From IMG/VR virus record IMGVR_UViG_3300042290_000283, positions 1 to 27,746 of that record: DNA of 27,746 nucleotides; one strand, given 5' to 3'. The notes beneath the pieces were generated by a model. The model was not told the DNA's origin. It was given only the letters and a program-made list of their open reading frames with translations, and ran no database searches. Origin of the DNA: a virus. The number at the start of each line of letters is the position of its first letter. Positions within the stretch are counted from its first letter, which is position 1. Shown in pieces: positions 15,101 to 21,937 of this stretch. The position numbers and the translations under genes are program-made.

Positions 15101-16820
15101 TAAAGATAATGATTTTTTAATATCTCCTCAAAAGAATAACGTAGCTATAAAATATTTGGTTGATATAAATGGTAACTTAACTGAATTAAATGAGAGAAAT
15201 AAATATTGGGTAGATATTCAGAATATGTTCAAAACAGGAACTAAAGGAATTGTTTCTTTATTTGACTCCCAAAAATTTGCTAATCAGAAAGTAGTTAATG
15301 GAAGTAAATTAATATATAGTAGTGGATACGATTATTCACCTATGTTATATAATAGTACAAATGATAAATTATACTTTAAATACACTCCTGATACTTCATT
15401 TAATGTAAAACAGTTTAAAGTTACTACAAAAGGCGGCCTAATAAAAGGAGGAACCCCAATAGTATATCCTATAGTTAATAATAATGTATATAGTTTATTT
15501 GGTAAATCTATAGACATACCAGATACAACTTCTAATGGTAATTTTAACTACTCAGACAATGGTTTAACACCTACAAGCTTCTCATCATACACTGTAGATA
15601 CTGACGGTCCGCATCAATTCTCATCAGCATTTACAATTGGATTAACTATACCTAATATTGGAGATAAAGTATCGTACCAATATAATATTAAAAAGAATGG
15701 TAGCTTATTAAACAGTCAACAATTAGATTATACATCTAGAAAAGTTACATACAGTTATGTTGGACCTTTACAAGATAATTACCTTACTAAAGACGGAGTA
15801 TATATTCTTCCAGAAACAGTAACTATAATAGATGGAACTACTGGAGTATCTACAGGTAGATCACTTTCTTCAGGTACTACTTTTTATAAAGTAACAATGT
15901 ATAGTTCAATTACTACATCTATAGTTAATAATATTGAAGTATATAGTGGAACAAATCCAGTAGTATATTTTATGACTGATACTGATTATAACCAAATATT
16001 AACAGCGTCTCCAATTGGTAATATAAGTGGCACAATAGTATATGATGTAAATAATGATTTTCAATCATATACTCAATATAGAGAAATATCTACTGATACT
16101 ACTTTAGCTAATAAATTAAATTTTAATTTATCTACGGATTTCCAAAATTTTAAAAAGAATGATGTTATAAGTTTTGAACTTGTTGAAAGTAATCAAAATC
16201 CAATAAACTACACTGCAAGTGTAGCTGTTGGTGGTATATTAACTAATCAACAAAATGTTAGTATGATTGGTACATATCCTAATATTACTAATTCAACTTC
16301 TCCTTTTATATATGGTTCTAATAGTAGTAACACTATAATACTAAATTCAGAATTAAGTAGTGTAGTTGGATACCAATTTGTCCCTAATGTTGCAAAAAAT
16401 GAAAGCTCATTATATTATACATATAGAAGTATTACATATGATTTTAACCCATCATCAGGGGATGTTTTAGTTCTTCACTATACAACAAATAATCAACCAA
16501 AAGTATTTGAAAGTATTATAATATATTCTTATAAAGATAGTTTTGGTCGATTGAATTTGATTTTATCTTCAACTCTTCCTAGTAATCTAGCCATTCCTAA
16601 TTATTTTAATAGTACAATAGATAAGTTCTTAATTTTAAAACGAGTTAAAGACGAAAATAATATAGTATTGACATTTGATAAAGACCCAGGAGAAACATCT
16701 TTAGGATTTATCATCCCGGAAAATGTAAACCCAGCGATATTAGAAAATATTGACGTTATTACTAAAGAAGTAAAACAAAAATTAATTGATATGGGAACTT
16801 TTGATGGAGGTTCATTTTAA
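12177..16820 (+). CDS. Large structural protein, baseplate wedge-like
   Basis: At 1547 aa this is the largest protein in the window, rich in Ser, Asn, Thr and Tyr and mostly beta. Around residues 462-630 a helical section reads LDWLYNIIPNYIKND, FVDMIGHYFDNVWIYI, then KRIYHNLPLLLKNKGTTVGL and NLITTFGI. The KGT..GL..L...G ending resembles P2 gpI/TIGR02242-type tail proteins that join the baseplate to fibres. Before it, WNFTHSLNELPQVISIY looks like a fibre-type beta repeat. The rest is likely stacked beta domains. Position after gp6 is where T4 has gp7, but I see no clear gp7 identity. It is probably a wedge/arm protein linking to host-recognition proteins. Confidence 0.6.
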   Translation: MADNIKIIGNIGDIERISRFKVEDLNLLASNNLKQSFGFQDDYIEFFAYDESNFISYIDYNYRNFKLPSDSYIGTNSNQTLPIIEIDPINDLTNLGYTTGTFKTQYNFFKRKISDFNADLFIDEISEDRTEIRVNSVVISAEDLIAQSQILINDSDSSTYEKLYLLNFNNNLQQVAVNIAIDNTNSTVLFKLYEPLDPSIEVKTSLWVVEEITEPYVFNIDLDTLIVLPPIPKLRRPNFDIEVDVKNILPTGYENYSSLISSLTGSSYYNALNYINDNSYDLNIDYTSFENFIHFSSAKKRLDVFNYKLGLIESYNSNINNILSSNSSSFLSNQETSSLKLKIDDIISKFDGFEHYLYFESGSKAWPKSTNLKPYTNRFINKLFYQPVKSPVWNFTHSLNELPQVISIYSGSGELLVTQSSTVGINTLSLTFDTTSSGYVVLSSPSTSTWYNSYTSSAANYDEENLDWLYNIIPNYIKNDPDNYQSYYDFVDMIGHYFDNVWIYITSINELYNADNNLEKGISKDIVYDTLRSLGVALYNSKGGEDFTNYIEGTNSGSVIFNDADPSMFSVTSSFLNNIPRKDLVSELYKRIYHNLPLLLKNKGTTVGLQNLITTFGITGSVFSPKEFGGTTKSGLLKGYDNDKITIQNNTITGSILSPFVSVQQSPTSSNNFASTDLHFVDLSFSPQNELNKRISSSIAITNPTFSLDDYIGDPRLAESSSYNLLDTQKNRFISSSAAISGSAKRLDYKGFFELVKYFDNSLFKMLKDFTPTRTNTLTGITIQSPVLERNKIKSFKPKLNNQNILDASYNSPVISEDNSYYYNKIEGNKSSFYTGQILGSYLNINNYYENSNPNPYLFNVGNVDLHQFQNTDFNVVLNNVSSNLKSKSRFKIENIYSTSQVLDSGTRISSSVELQDSYATLMGHKRSRYEGTKLTSLKYNTYSSQSSVWVGDNSFGKTAAIDNYSNQIGIFTQIKDNDFLISPQKNNVAIKYLVDINGNLTELNERNKYWVDIQNMFKTGTKGIVSLFDSQKFANQKVVNGSKLIYSSGYDYSPMLYNSTNDKLYFKYTPDTSFNVKQFKVTTKGGLIKGGTPIVYPIVNNNVYSLFGKSIDIPDTTSNGNFNYSDNGLTPTSFSSYTVDTDGPHQFSSAFTIGLTIPNIGDKVSYQYNIKKNGSLLNSQQLDYTSRKVTYSYVGPLQDNYLTKDGVYILPETVTIIDGTTGVSTGRSLSSGTTFYKVTMYSSITTSIVNNIEVYSGTNPVVYFMTDTDYNQILTASPIGNISGTIVYDVNNDFQSYTQYREISTDTTLANKLNFNLSTDFQNFKKNDVISFELVESNQNPINYTASVAVGGILTNQQNVSMIGTYPNITNSTSPFIYGSNSSNTIILNSELSSVVGYQFVPNVAKNESSLYYTYRSITYDFNPSSGDVLVLHYTTNNQPKVFESIIIYSYKDSFGRLNLILSSTLPSNLAIPNYFNSTIDKFLILKRVKDENNIVLTFDKDPGETSLGFIIPENVNPAILENIDVITKEVKQKLIDMGTFDGGSF

Positions 16821-16841
16821 TTAAAAAATAATAAAATATAT

Positions 16842-16850
16842 ATATTTATA
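16842..16850 (+). promoter_or_regulatory. Late-motif-like ATATTTATA
   Basis: This lies in a 50-nt AT-only gap between the 1547-aa gene and the 220-aa gene, 20 nt before the ATG. The gap breaks an otherwise overlapping operon, so a new transcript start here is plausible. Confidence 0.35.
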
Positions 16851-16870
16851 CCAAAATAACATATTAAACT

Positions 16871-17533
16871 ATGGCAATTCTAGATAATTCTACAGTAACA
16901 GTAGATGCTATATTAACCAAAAAAGGACGAGAATTATTAGCACGAAATGATGGTTCTTTTCAAATTACACAATTTGCATTAGCTGATGATGAGATTGATT
17001 ATACTTTATATAATCCTAATCATCCATCTGGATCCGCATTTTATGGTGAAGCTATTGAAGCTATGCCTATGCTTGAAGCATTTCCGGATGAGTCACAAAT
17101 AATGAAGTATAAATTAGTAACTTTACCTCGCGGCACATCAAAATTACCTGTTATATCTTTAGGATATAATACTATATCACTACGTCAAGGTGCTAACTTA
17201 ACTATTACTCCTCAAACATTAAATTATTTAGGATCTACTTCTGTATTTGAAGCTAATGGTTATACAGCAACAATTGCTGATGTAAGATTACTTTCAGTAT
17301 TTAATGGTGTTGGAATTGACGCTACTAATGATGCAATAGATGCAAATACAACTACGGGTACTAAATTAAGTAGATCTGTATTAGGTGCTTCATTTACATT
17401 AACTGGTACTACAATTAATACATTATTTGGTACTTCATTATCTCAACTAACCACTACTTTAACAGTAATTGGTAGAGATTCGGGTGCTAGAATTACGATT
17501 CCTATAAACATAATCAAAGTAAACAACATATAA
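16871..17533 (+). CDS. Tail structural protein, 220 aa
   Basis: The N-terminal 50 residues form a distinctive block: TVTVDAILTKKGRELLARND, then FQITQFALADDEIDYTLYNP. I associate this type of block with structural proteins of T4-like environmental phages, though I cannot name the product. The C-terminal half (about 100-220) is Thr/Leu/Asn-rich and beta, with a sandwich-like rhythm (GASFTLTGTTINTLF, TTLTVIGRDSGARITIPI). It starts after a late-motif-like gap and lies one nt before the next tail gene. It is probably an adaptor or fibre base protein. Its function is not proven by sequence. Confidence 0.6.
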   Translation: MAILDNSTVTVDAILTKKGRELLARNDGSFQITQFALADDEIDYTLYNPNHPSGSAFYGEAIEAMPMLEAFPDESQIMKYKLVTLPRGTSKLPVISLGYNTISLRQGANLTITPQTLNYLGSTSVFEANGYTATIADVRLLSVFNGVGIDATNDAIDANTTTGTKLSRSVLGASFTLTGTTINTLFGTSLSQLTTTLTVIGRDSGARITIPINIIKVNNI

Positions 17534-17534
17534 C

Positions 17535-18527
17535 ATGTCATTCATACAATACAATCCTGAAGACTCAGTAATAAGCTCAGAAACTATCACTAGAGGGGCA
17601 TGGACTAACGATAATGCAACTTTAACTACTTTTTATACACCTGATCCTGATTTAGGAACATCATATAACTTAGATGTATATGATAGTGTGGATGCAGCTA
17701 ATATTCAATTTTCAATTCAATATGCTAATTTAGGTGGGACTGGATACTCTCCTATTAATTCAGCCGTTACAACAAATACTCCTTCTCGTATTAATTATGG
17801 TCAATATAGAAGTTTAATCTATAATGATGAAAACAGTTCTTTTAGATTTGGAGAAACAACAGTAAGTTCATTTTGGGCTTTGTCAATTGCTCGTGCTAGA
17901 TTTAAAGAATCAATAAGACCTGGTTCACTTACATTAAAACTTTCAGGAACTGGATTTGGCTTATCATCATTACAATTAACTGATGATAGTGTGGTAAGTG
18001 GATCTGTTACTAATTTTATTGGATCTAATCGCTATTATACATTACTTTCAGGAAGTGCAGGAACTATTGCTAATGTTCAAAACCAAGGAGTTAGCGGAAG
18101 TTATGGATTGGTATTCCCAGACTTAGGTATTATTTTATTAAATCCTAGAGCTTTAAGTTTACCATCATCTAGTGGAGGTATTGGATTAGCTGAAGTTGGT
18201 GGAAGTTCTGGTGGAAGTATGAGCGCTTTATTTAACAGAATATATACAGGTTCATTATTTACAATGCAATCACAAGAAACCGTGTCATCACGATATTTCT
18301 TTACTAGAGTTAAAAATAATGACTTTAATTATACAACAAATCCATCTATTATAAATGATAGTGGTAGTTTGTTATATAGTACATTAATTGACAATCCACA
18401 AACATATGTTACTACTGTTGGAATGTATAATGATAGTAATGAGTTGTTAGGTGTAGCTAAATTGTCACGTCCATTAATTAAAGACTTTACAAAAGAAGCA
18501 CTTATAAGAATTAAATTAGATTATTAA
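17535..18527 (+). CDS. Tail/fibre structural protein, 330 aa
   Basis: This beta-rich, Ser/Gly-rich protein has a compact N-terminus (YNPEDSVISSETITRGAWTN), a middle with many SGS motifs and a C-terminal domain of about 65 residues: TRVKNNDFNYTTNPS, TYVTTVGMYNDSNELLGVAKLSRP, ending in LIRIKLDY. The same C-terminal pattern recurs in the small protein at 21164, so it is a reusable module, probably a trimer or attachment domain. It sits 1 nt after the 220-aa gene. Virion exposure is likely and receptor binding possible. I recognise the type from environmental T4-like phages but not a named family. Confidence 0.6.
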   Translation: MSFIQYNPEDSVISSETITRGAWTNDNATLTTFYTPDPDLGTSYNLDVYDSVDAANIQFSIQYANLGGTGYSPINSAVTTNTPSRINYGQYRSLIYNDENSSFRFGETTVSSFWALSIARARFKESIRPGSLTLKLSGTGFGLSSLQLTDDSVVSGSVTNFIGSNRYYTLLSGSAGTIANVQNQGVSGSYGLVFPDLGIILLNPRALSLPSSSGGIGLAEVGGSSGGSMSALFNRIYTGSLFTMQSQETVSSRYFFTRVKNNDFNYTTNPSIINDSGSLLYSTLIDNPQTYVTTVGMYNDSNELLGVAKLSRPLIKDFTKEALIRIKLDY

Positions 18528-18542
18528 AATCAATCAATATAA

Positions 18543-19841
18543 ATGGCTTCATTTAAAAGGTTAAAAAGATCAGATGTAATATCTGTACCGTATGTAGCTA
18601 ATAAAAGATGGATTTTTAATTATGATCTTTATCCGAGTAATGATCAATATATAAAAATCTATAAAGGGACCAACTTAACTGGTTCCTTTTCATTAGATAC
18701 TGATCCAATTACTGAGGGTAAATATGAAAGACTATTATACTCCCAGATAAATCATTTATTTTATCAGCAAAATTCATCAAGTAATAATACATTAGATAGT
18801 AGTTCTTTAATTGCTTCTTTATATTATGATGGTGCTTCATCTAATAAACTTACAGGATCTAATTTTGATTACAATAATAATCAATCATTAATTAAACTAT
18901 TCCCTACAGGAGCAAATGAAGGAATTAGAGTAATATCAATAAATAAAGATTTATACGGCCAACAAATATTACCGTATGCTTTTGAATTATCATCATCTGC
19001 TTATTTTATAAAAGATGATGGTATTGGAAATCTAATTGATTTTAAGAATTCTAGTTCTCATGTTGGTAATATATTTTATTCTCATGGATTAGCTATTATA
19101 ACTGATCAAGAATATCAAACAATTTTCCCACTCACCCCCCTCTCATCCAAGATTGTAACTACATTTCCTACAAGTAGTGCTACAAAATCTATTAATATTA
19201 TATCTAATGTTAATGGAAGAGGAGGCTTATTATTAACAGGCTCTATAACAATAGATAACACTAGTTCTTTTAGTGTGGATGGAAGTGGATCATTAATTTT
19301 AACTGAAACGGCAGTTGGAACTTATTATACATTATATAATGTAAGTAGTTCATTTACTGGAAGTATATATAGTGGGTCGTATTTAATAAGTAATACATCC
19401 CCAATCACTGCCTCTATCTATAATGACTATAGTGCTCCTACCCCAACTCCTAGCCCAACACCAACACCTACTCCAACTCCAACATTATACGTTGTATCTG
19501 TAACTCAACCAAATCCACCAATAAGTGCTAGTATAGTTACTATTAATGAAGTAATACCTGAACCCCCAACTAATGTAAGTGTTCGTTGTTCATATCCAAA
19601 TGCTTTATCAATAACATTCAAGCAGCCTGAACCTTTTACTCCTACAAATGGATATATTATAGGATATAGAAGAGCCGGATCTAGAAGAACACATACTGAA
19701 TTCAACACATCTACATTCTATGATATACAAATAACAGGAATAACATACGGAGTAAAGTATGAAGGATATATAAAATCATTTAGTGGAAATGGATTAGTAA
19801 GTGATTCTCTTTCTTGGTATCATGAGTGTCCTGCACCTTAA
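18543..19841 (+). CDS. Fibre-like protein with TP linker and FN3
   Basis: The 432-aa protein has an N-terminal 290-residue beta-rich, Ser/Tyr/Asn region with an RLKRSDVISVPYVANKRW start. A Thr-Pro/Ser-Pro linker follows at about 299-315. The C-terminal part (about 340-432) is a fibronectin type III domain: PPTNVSVRCSYPNALSITF, NGYIIGYRRAG, then ITYGVKYEGYIKSFSGNG. FN3 and TP linkers suggest a surface-exposed, extended virion protein that touches host glycans or envelope. The FN3 is close to the N-terminus of the next protein. A terminator-like hairpin lies within its first 50 codons. Arg codons are AGA/AGG in 10 of 11 cases. Confidence 0.65.
   Translation: MASFKRLKRSDVISVPYVANKRWIFNYDLYPSNDQYIKIYKGTNLTGSFSLDTDPITEGKYERLLYSQINHLFYQQNSSSNNTLDSSSLIASLYYDGASSNKLTGSNFDYNNNQSLIKLFPTGANEGIRVISINKDLYGQQILPYAFELSSSAYFIKDDGIGNLIDFKNSSSHVGNIFYSHGLAIITDQEYQTIFPLTPLSSKIVTTFPTSSATKSINIISNVNGRGGLLLTGSITIDNTSSFSVDGSGSLILTETAVGTYYTLYNVSSSFTGSIYSGSYLISNTSPITASIYNDYSAPTPTPSPTPTPTPTPTLYVVSVTQPNPPISASIVTINEVIPEPPTNVSVRCSYPNALSITFKQPEPFTPTNGYIIGYRRAGSRRTHTEFNTSTFYDIQITGITYGVKYEGYIKSFSGNGLVSDSLSWYHECPAP
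18663..18689 (+). terminator. Intragenic terminator-like hairpin
   Basis: AAAGGGACCA pairs with TGGTTCCTTT (one G-U) around a 7-nt loop, then TTCATT follows. The shape is that of an intrinsic terminator, but it lies about 40 codons into the fibre-like gene. It could attenuate expression of the downstream tail genes or simply be coding sequence. Confidence 0.35.
19437..19484 (+). repeat. Thr-Pro coding repeat, tract 1
   Basis: Tandem CCAACT/CCTACT/CCAACA hexamers encode an (S/T)P linker in the 432-aa protein. Both Thr and Pro codons vary, so protein-level selection probably keeps it, though slippage could also change its length. Confidence 0.7.
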
Positions 19842-19848
19842 TATTTAT
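19838..19848 (+). promoter_or_regulatory. TTAATATTTAT over a stop codon, copy 2
   Basis: The motif includes the TAA stop of the 432-aa gene and is followed by an A-rich 15-nt leader to the ATG at 19864. It is identical to the copies at 8210, 23664 and 26394. A new late transcript may begin here, between two genes that share an FN3 module. Confidence 0.4.
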
Positions 19849-19863
19849 ATAAAATAAAATAAT

Positions 19864-21156
19864 ATGATTTCAATATCAGTTTCGTGGAATGTTCCTTTAA
19901 CGCTTGAACCTATTCAAGGATATGTTGTTGGGTATAGAGTAAGTGGATCTGCTGATGTGTATAAAGAACTTCCTGTTACTTCTGAAACTAATATTGCTAT
20001 TGGAGGACTACAAACAGGTGTTAATTATGAAGGATATATAAAATCATTTAATGGAAACGGCATATATAGTAGTAATACTACTTGGGTCCATACATTTTCA
20101 CTCCCAACACCACTACCAACACCTACACCTACACCTACACCAACCCCTACACCTACTCCAACTCCTCCACCAACAGCAACTCCTACTAATACCCCAGTTC
20201 CTGCAGTTCCTACTCCAACACCCGTTCCTGGAGCTACTGCTACCCCAACTCCAACACCACTTCCTACATTATATAACTTAGTACAACAAAGTGCGTGTGC
20301 TGATACAGTAACAACAACAACAGCTAATAAATCTTCTACAGTAGGAACACTATCAGTAAATAGTTATGTATCACTTTCAGATGCCGGATTTGAAGGATGT
20401 TGGAGAGTACAATCAATAGGAGAAGGTGTATCTCCTCGGACTATTAATACTAGTTATGTTGATTGTACTTGTGGAGCCTCAAATCCACCAGTTACTCCAA
20501 CTCCTACTCCAACTCCTACTCCTACCCCAACACCTACCAATACATTAACACCAACTCCAACCCCAACACCATGTCCTAACGGGTGTGGTTCGGCATTAAG
20601 TGATTCTTGGCCTTATGATACATTTACAACACAAACTAAATGTTTAAACTTTTCATCTAGAACAATAGGTGATACTATTATTATTTCAGTACAAGCTCAA
20701 GACAGACCTAATAAATTTGCTCTTCGTAGAAATGGAGGAGGAATATCATTTACTGATTGGCTTGGATTTGCTAATTATGAAGGTCCTTGGGGATCAAGTC
20801 TTAATAATGGTGGTTCAGGTACTTTATCCGCCACTTATCAAGGTGGAGATTATGAACTTATAGTAGATGTAGGACCTGGTAATGGAATCGGAGATGCGTG
20901 GAATGCTAATGTATCTTGTGGTGCTGCTCCTACTCCATCAACACCACCTCAAGCTGCAGTTGGGAAACGCCTTAGATTATGTGGTACTAGTCAAGATGGA
21001 TTTTATACCCCTACATTAACCACTGCTCAAACATTTAGAAGCTACCCAGGAGATTGTTTTGTTGTATTAGAAGAAATATATGTTATTGGTGGATTAACAG
21101 CAATATATGGTGATGAAGGAGCTTGTAGTTGTGAAAGTGGAAACGACGTAGTATAA
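19864..21156 (+). CDS. Modular surface protein: FN3, TP linkers, Cys domains
   Basis: The 430-aa protein begins inside an FN3-like domain (SISVSWNVPLTLEPIQGYVVGYRVSG, then GVNYEGYIKSFNGNG) that lacks a normal first strand. A long TP linker (about 80-136) follows, then a Cys-bearing domain (ACADTV... FEGCWRVQSI... DCTCG). A second TP linker (about 209-238) precedes a beta-sandwich-like segment (TIIISVQAQDRPNKFALRR). A final domain resembles the first Cys domain (RLCGTSQDG, GDCFVVLEEI, ACSCESG). No signal peptide is seen, as expected for a virion protein. It is probably a bead-on-string tail fibre or decoration that binds host surface glycans; function is inferred from modular architecture. Confidence 0.6.
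   Translation: MISISVSWNVPLTLEPIQGYVVGYRVSGSADVYKELPVTSETNIAIGGLQTGVNYEGYIKSFNGNGIYSSNTTWVHTFSLPTPLPTPTPTPTPTPTPTPTPPPTATPTNTPVPAVPTPTPVPGATATPTPTPLPTLYNLVQQSACADTVTTTTANKSSTVGTLSVNSYVSLSDAGFEGCWRVQSIGEGVSPRTINTSYVDCTCGASNPPVTPTPTPTPTPTPTPTNTLTPTPTPTPCPNGCGSALSDSWPYDTFTTQTKCLNFSSRTIGDTIIISVQAQDRPNKFALRRNGGGISFTDWLGFANYEGPWGSSLNNGGSGTLSATYQGGDYELIVDVGPGNGIGDAWNANVSCGAAPTPSTPPQAAVGKRLRLCGTSQDGFYTPTLTTAQTFRSYPGDCFVVLEEIYVIGGLTAIYGDEGACSCESGNDVV
20099..20274 (+). repeat. Thr-Pro coding repeat, tract 2
   Basis: A long run of CCWACN/CCTACA hexamers encodes a (TP)n linker with PPP, AT and VP interruptions. An extra open frame in the +2 register is a by-product of the repeat (His/Leu/Gln-rich) and is not a gene. 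Length may vary between related phages. Confidence 0.7.
20489..20577 (+). repeat. Thr-Pro coding repeat, tract 3
   Basis: A second (TP)n linker tract in the same protein, interrupted once by TNTL, separates its first Cys-bearing domain from the C-terminal part. Near-identity with tract 2 offers a substrate for recombination between linkers. Confidence 0.65.
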
Positions 21157-21163
21157 TATAGAT

Positions 21164-21475
21164 ATGAATATAGTTAATATAAATAATTTTAAATTATCAT
21201 TTACTAATGAACATACAGTATATGAAAATTATATTACTGCTCACGTGAATGAAAATGAATTTAGTACTACTTATAATCCAAGTCTACGCCAAACATCATC
21301 AAACGCTTACTCAGAAATAATGAGTTTTGCTACTGGTTCTAATTTTCAACCATATGCTACTACACTTGGATTATATAACGATAATGATGAATTATTAATG
21401 GTTGCAAAATTCGGTCAGCCTGTTCCTATATCATTAGAAACAGACATGACCTTCCTAATACGTTATGACTCCTAA
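21164..21475 (+). CDS. Stand-alone fibre C-terminal module, 103 aa
   Basis: The protein closely parallels the last 65-70 residues of the 330-aa tail protein: HVNENEFSTTYNPS beside RVKNNDFNYTTNPS, and YATTLGLYNDNDELLMVAKFGQP beside YVTTVGMYNDSNELLGVAKLSRP. Both end in a short hydrophobic tail (FLIRYDS, LIRIKLDY). It has 35 extra N-terminal residues but no other domain. It may be a separate capping or attachment subunit of the fibre complex, or a duplicated remnant that kept its frame. It ends the tail module, and its 3' end overlaps the GIY-YIG gene by 11 nt. Confidence 0.6.
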   Translation: MNIVNINNFKLSFTNEHTVYENYITAHVNENEFSTTYNPSLRQTSSNAYSEIMSFATGSNFQPYATTLGLYNDNDELLMVAKFGQPVPISLETDMTFLIRYDS

Positions 21476-21911
21476 TTGGTTATTATTTAAAAAACAAATT
21501 GAATCTGTAGATCAATTTCCTGAAGGCACGTTTGGTTTTGTTTATAAAATCACTCATATAGACACTAATAAAGCTTATATTGGTAAAAAATCACTATATC
21601 ATAATAGAAAACATAAGTTAACTAAAAAACAACTAGACGAGCAGCCAGTTACTCGTGGTAGAAAATCCACCCATGAAATACTACACATAGAATCTGATTG
21701 GAAGACGTACTACGGTTCATCTAAAGAATTAGCAGCAGATATTAAATTATTTGGAAAAGATAAATTTCGTCGTGAAATTATATATCTAGCTAAAGGTAAA
21801 AAGCAATTAACATATCTTGAATTAAAGGCACAATTTCATTATGACGTGTTAGAAGTTAGTTCATACAATGATAATATAGCTGGTAAATTCTTCCGTAAGG
21901 ATTTGATATAG
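21465..21911 (+). CDS. GIY-YIG endonuclease-like protein
   Basis: This 148-aa protein has a GIY-YIG core: GFVYKITHIDTNKAYIGKKS (residues about 24-43), a basic insert (HNRKHKLTKKQL), then SDWKTYYGSSKEL and GKDKFRREIIYLAKGKKQLTYLEL, with the catalytic-type Arg and Glu in place. T4-like phages carry such genes as free-standing or Seg-type nucleases. It could be a mobile (homing) nuclease or a resident enzyme for DNA processing. It starts within the end of the tail module and its Arg codons are CGN-rich, like those of the replication genes. The overlap with a structural gene hints at late insertion or a boundary role. The fold is clear; the biological role is not. Confidence 0.7.
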   Translation: MTPNWLLFKKQIESVDQFPEGTFGFVYKITHIDTNKAYIGKKSLYHNRKHKLTKKQLDEQPVTRGRKSTHEILHIESDWKTYYGSSKELAADIKLFGKDKFRREIIYLAKGKKQLTYLELKAQFHYDVLEVSSYNDNIAGKFFRKDLI

Positions 21912-21916
21912 TATTA

Positions 21917-21934
21917 TTTCCTAATTATTGTTAT
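21917..21934 (+). promoter_or_regulatory. Partial early promoter-like element
   Basis: TTTCCTAATTATTGTTAT keeps the first 11 nt of the early element exactly and diverges in the second half. It ends 3 nt before the primase ATG, much closer than the other copies. It may drive replication genes as an early or middle promoter with a very short leader. Confidence 0.35.
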
Positions 21935-21937
21935 AGT

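Noticed and set aside
20051-20281. 76-aa His/Leu/Gln-rich frame
   Set aside because: It is the out-of-frame reading of the Thr-Pro repeat tract.
20099-20577. CRISPR array or satellite in the CCWACN repeats
   Set aside because: Units are 6 nt, contiguous and in frame with a Thr-Pro linker; there are no spacers.
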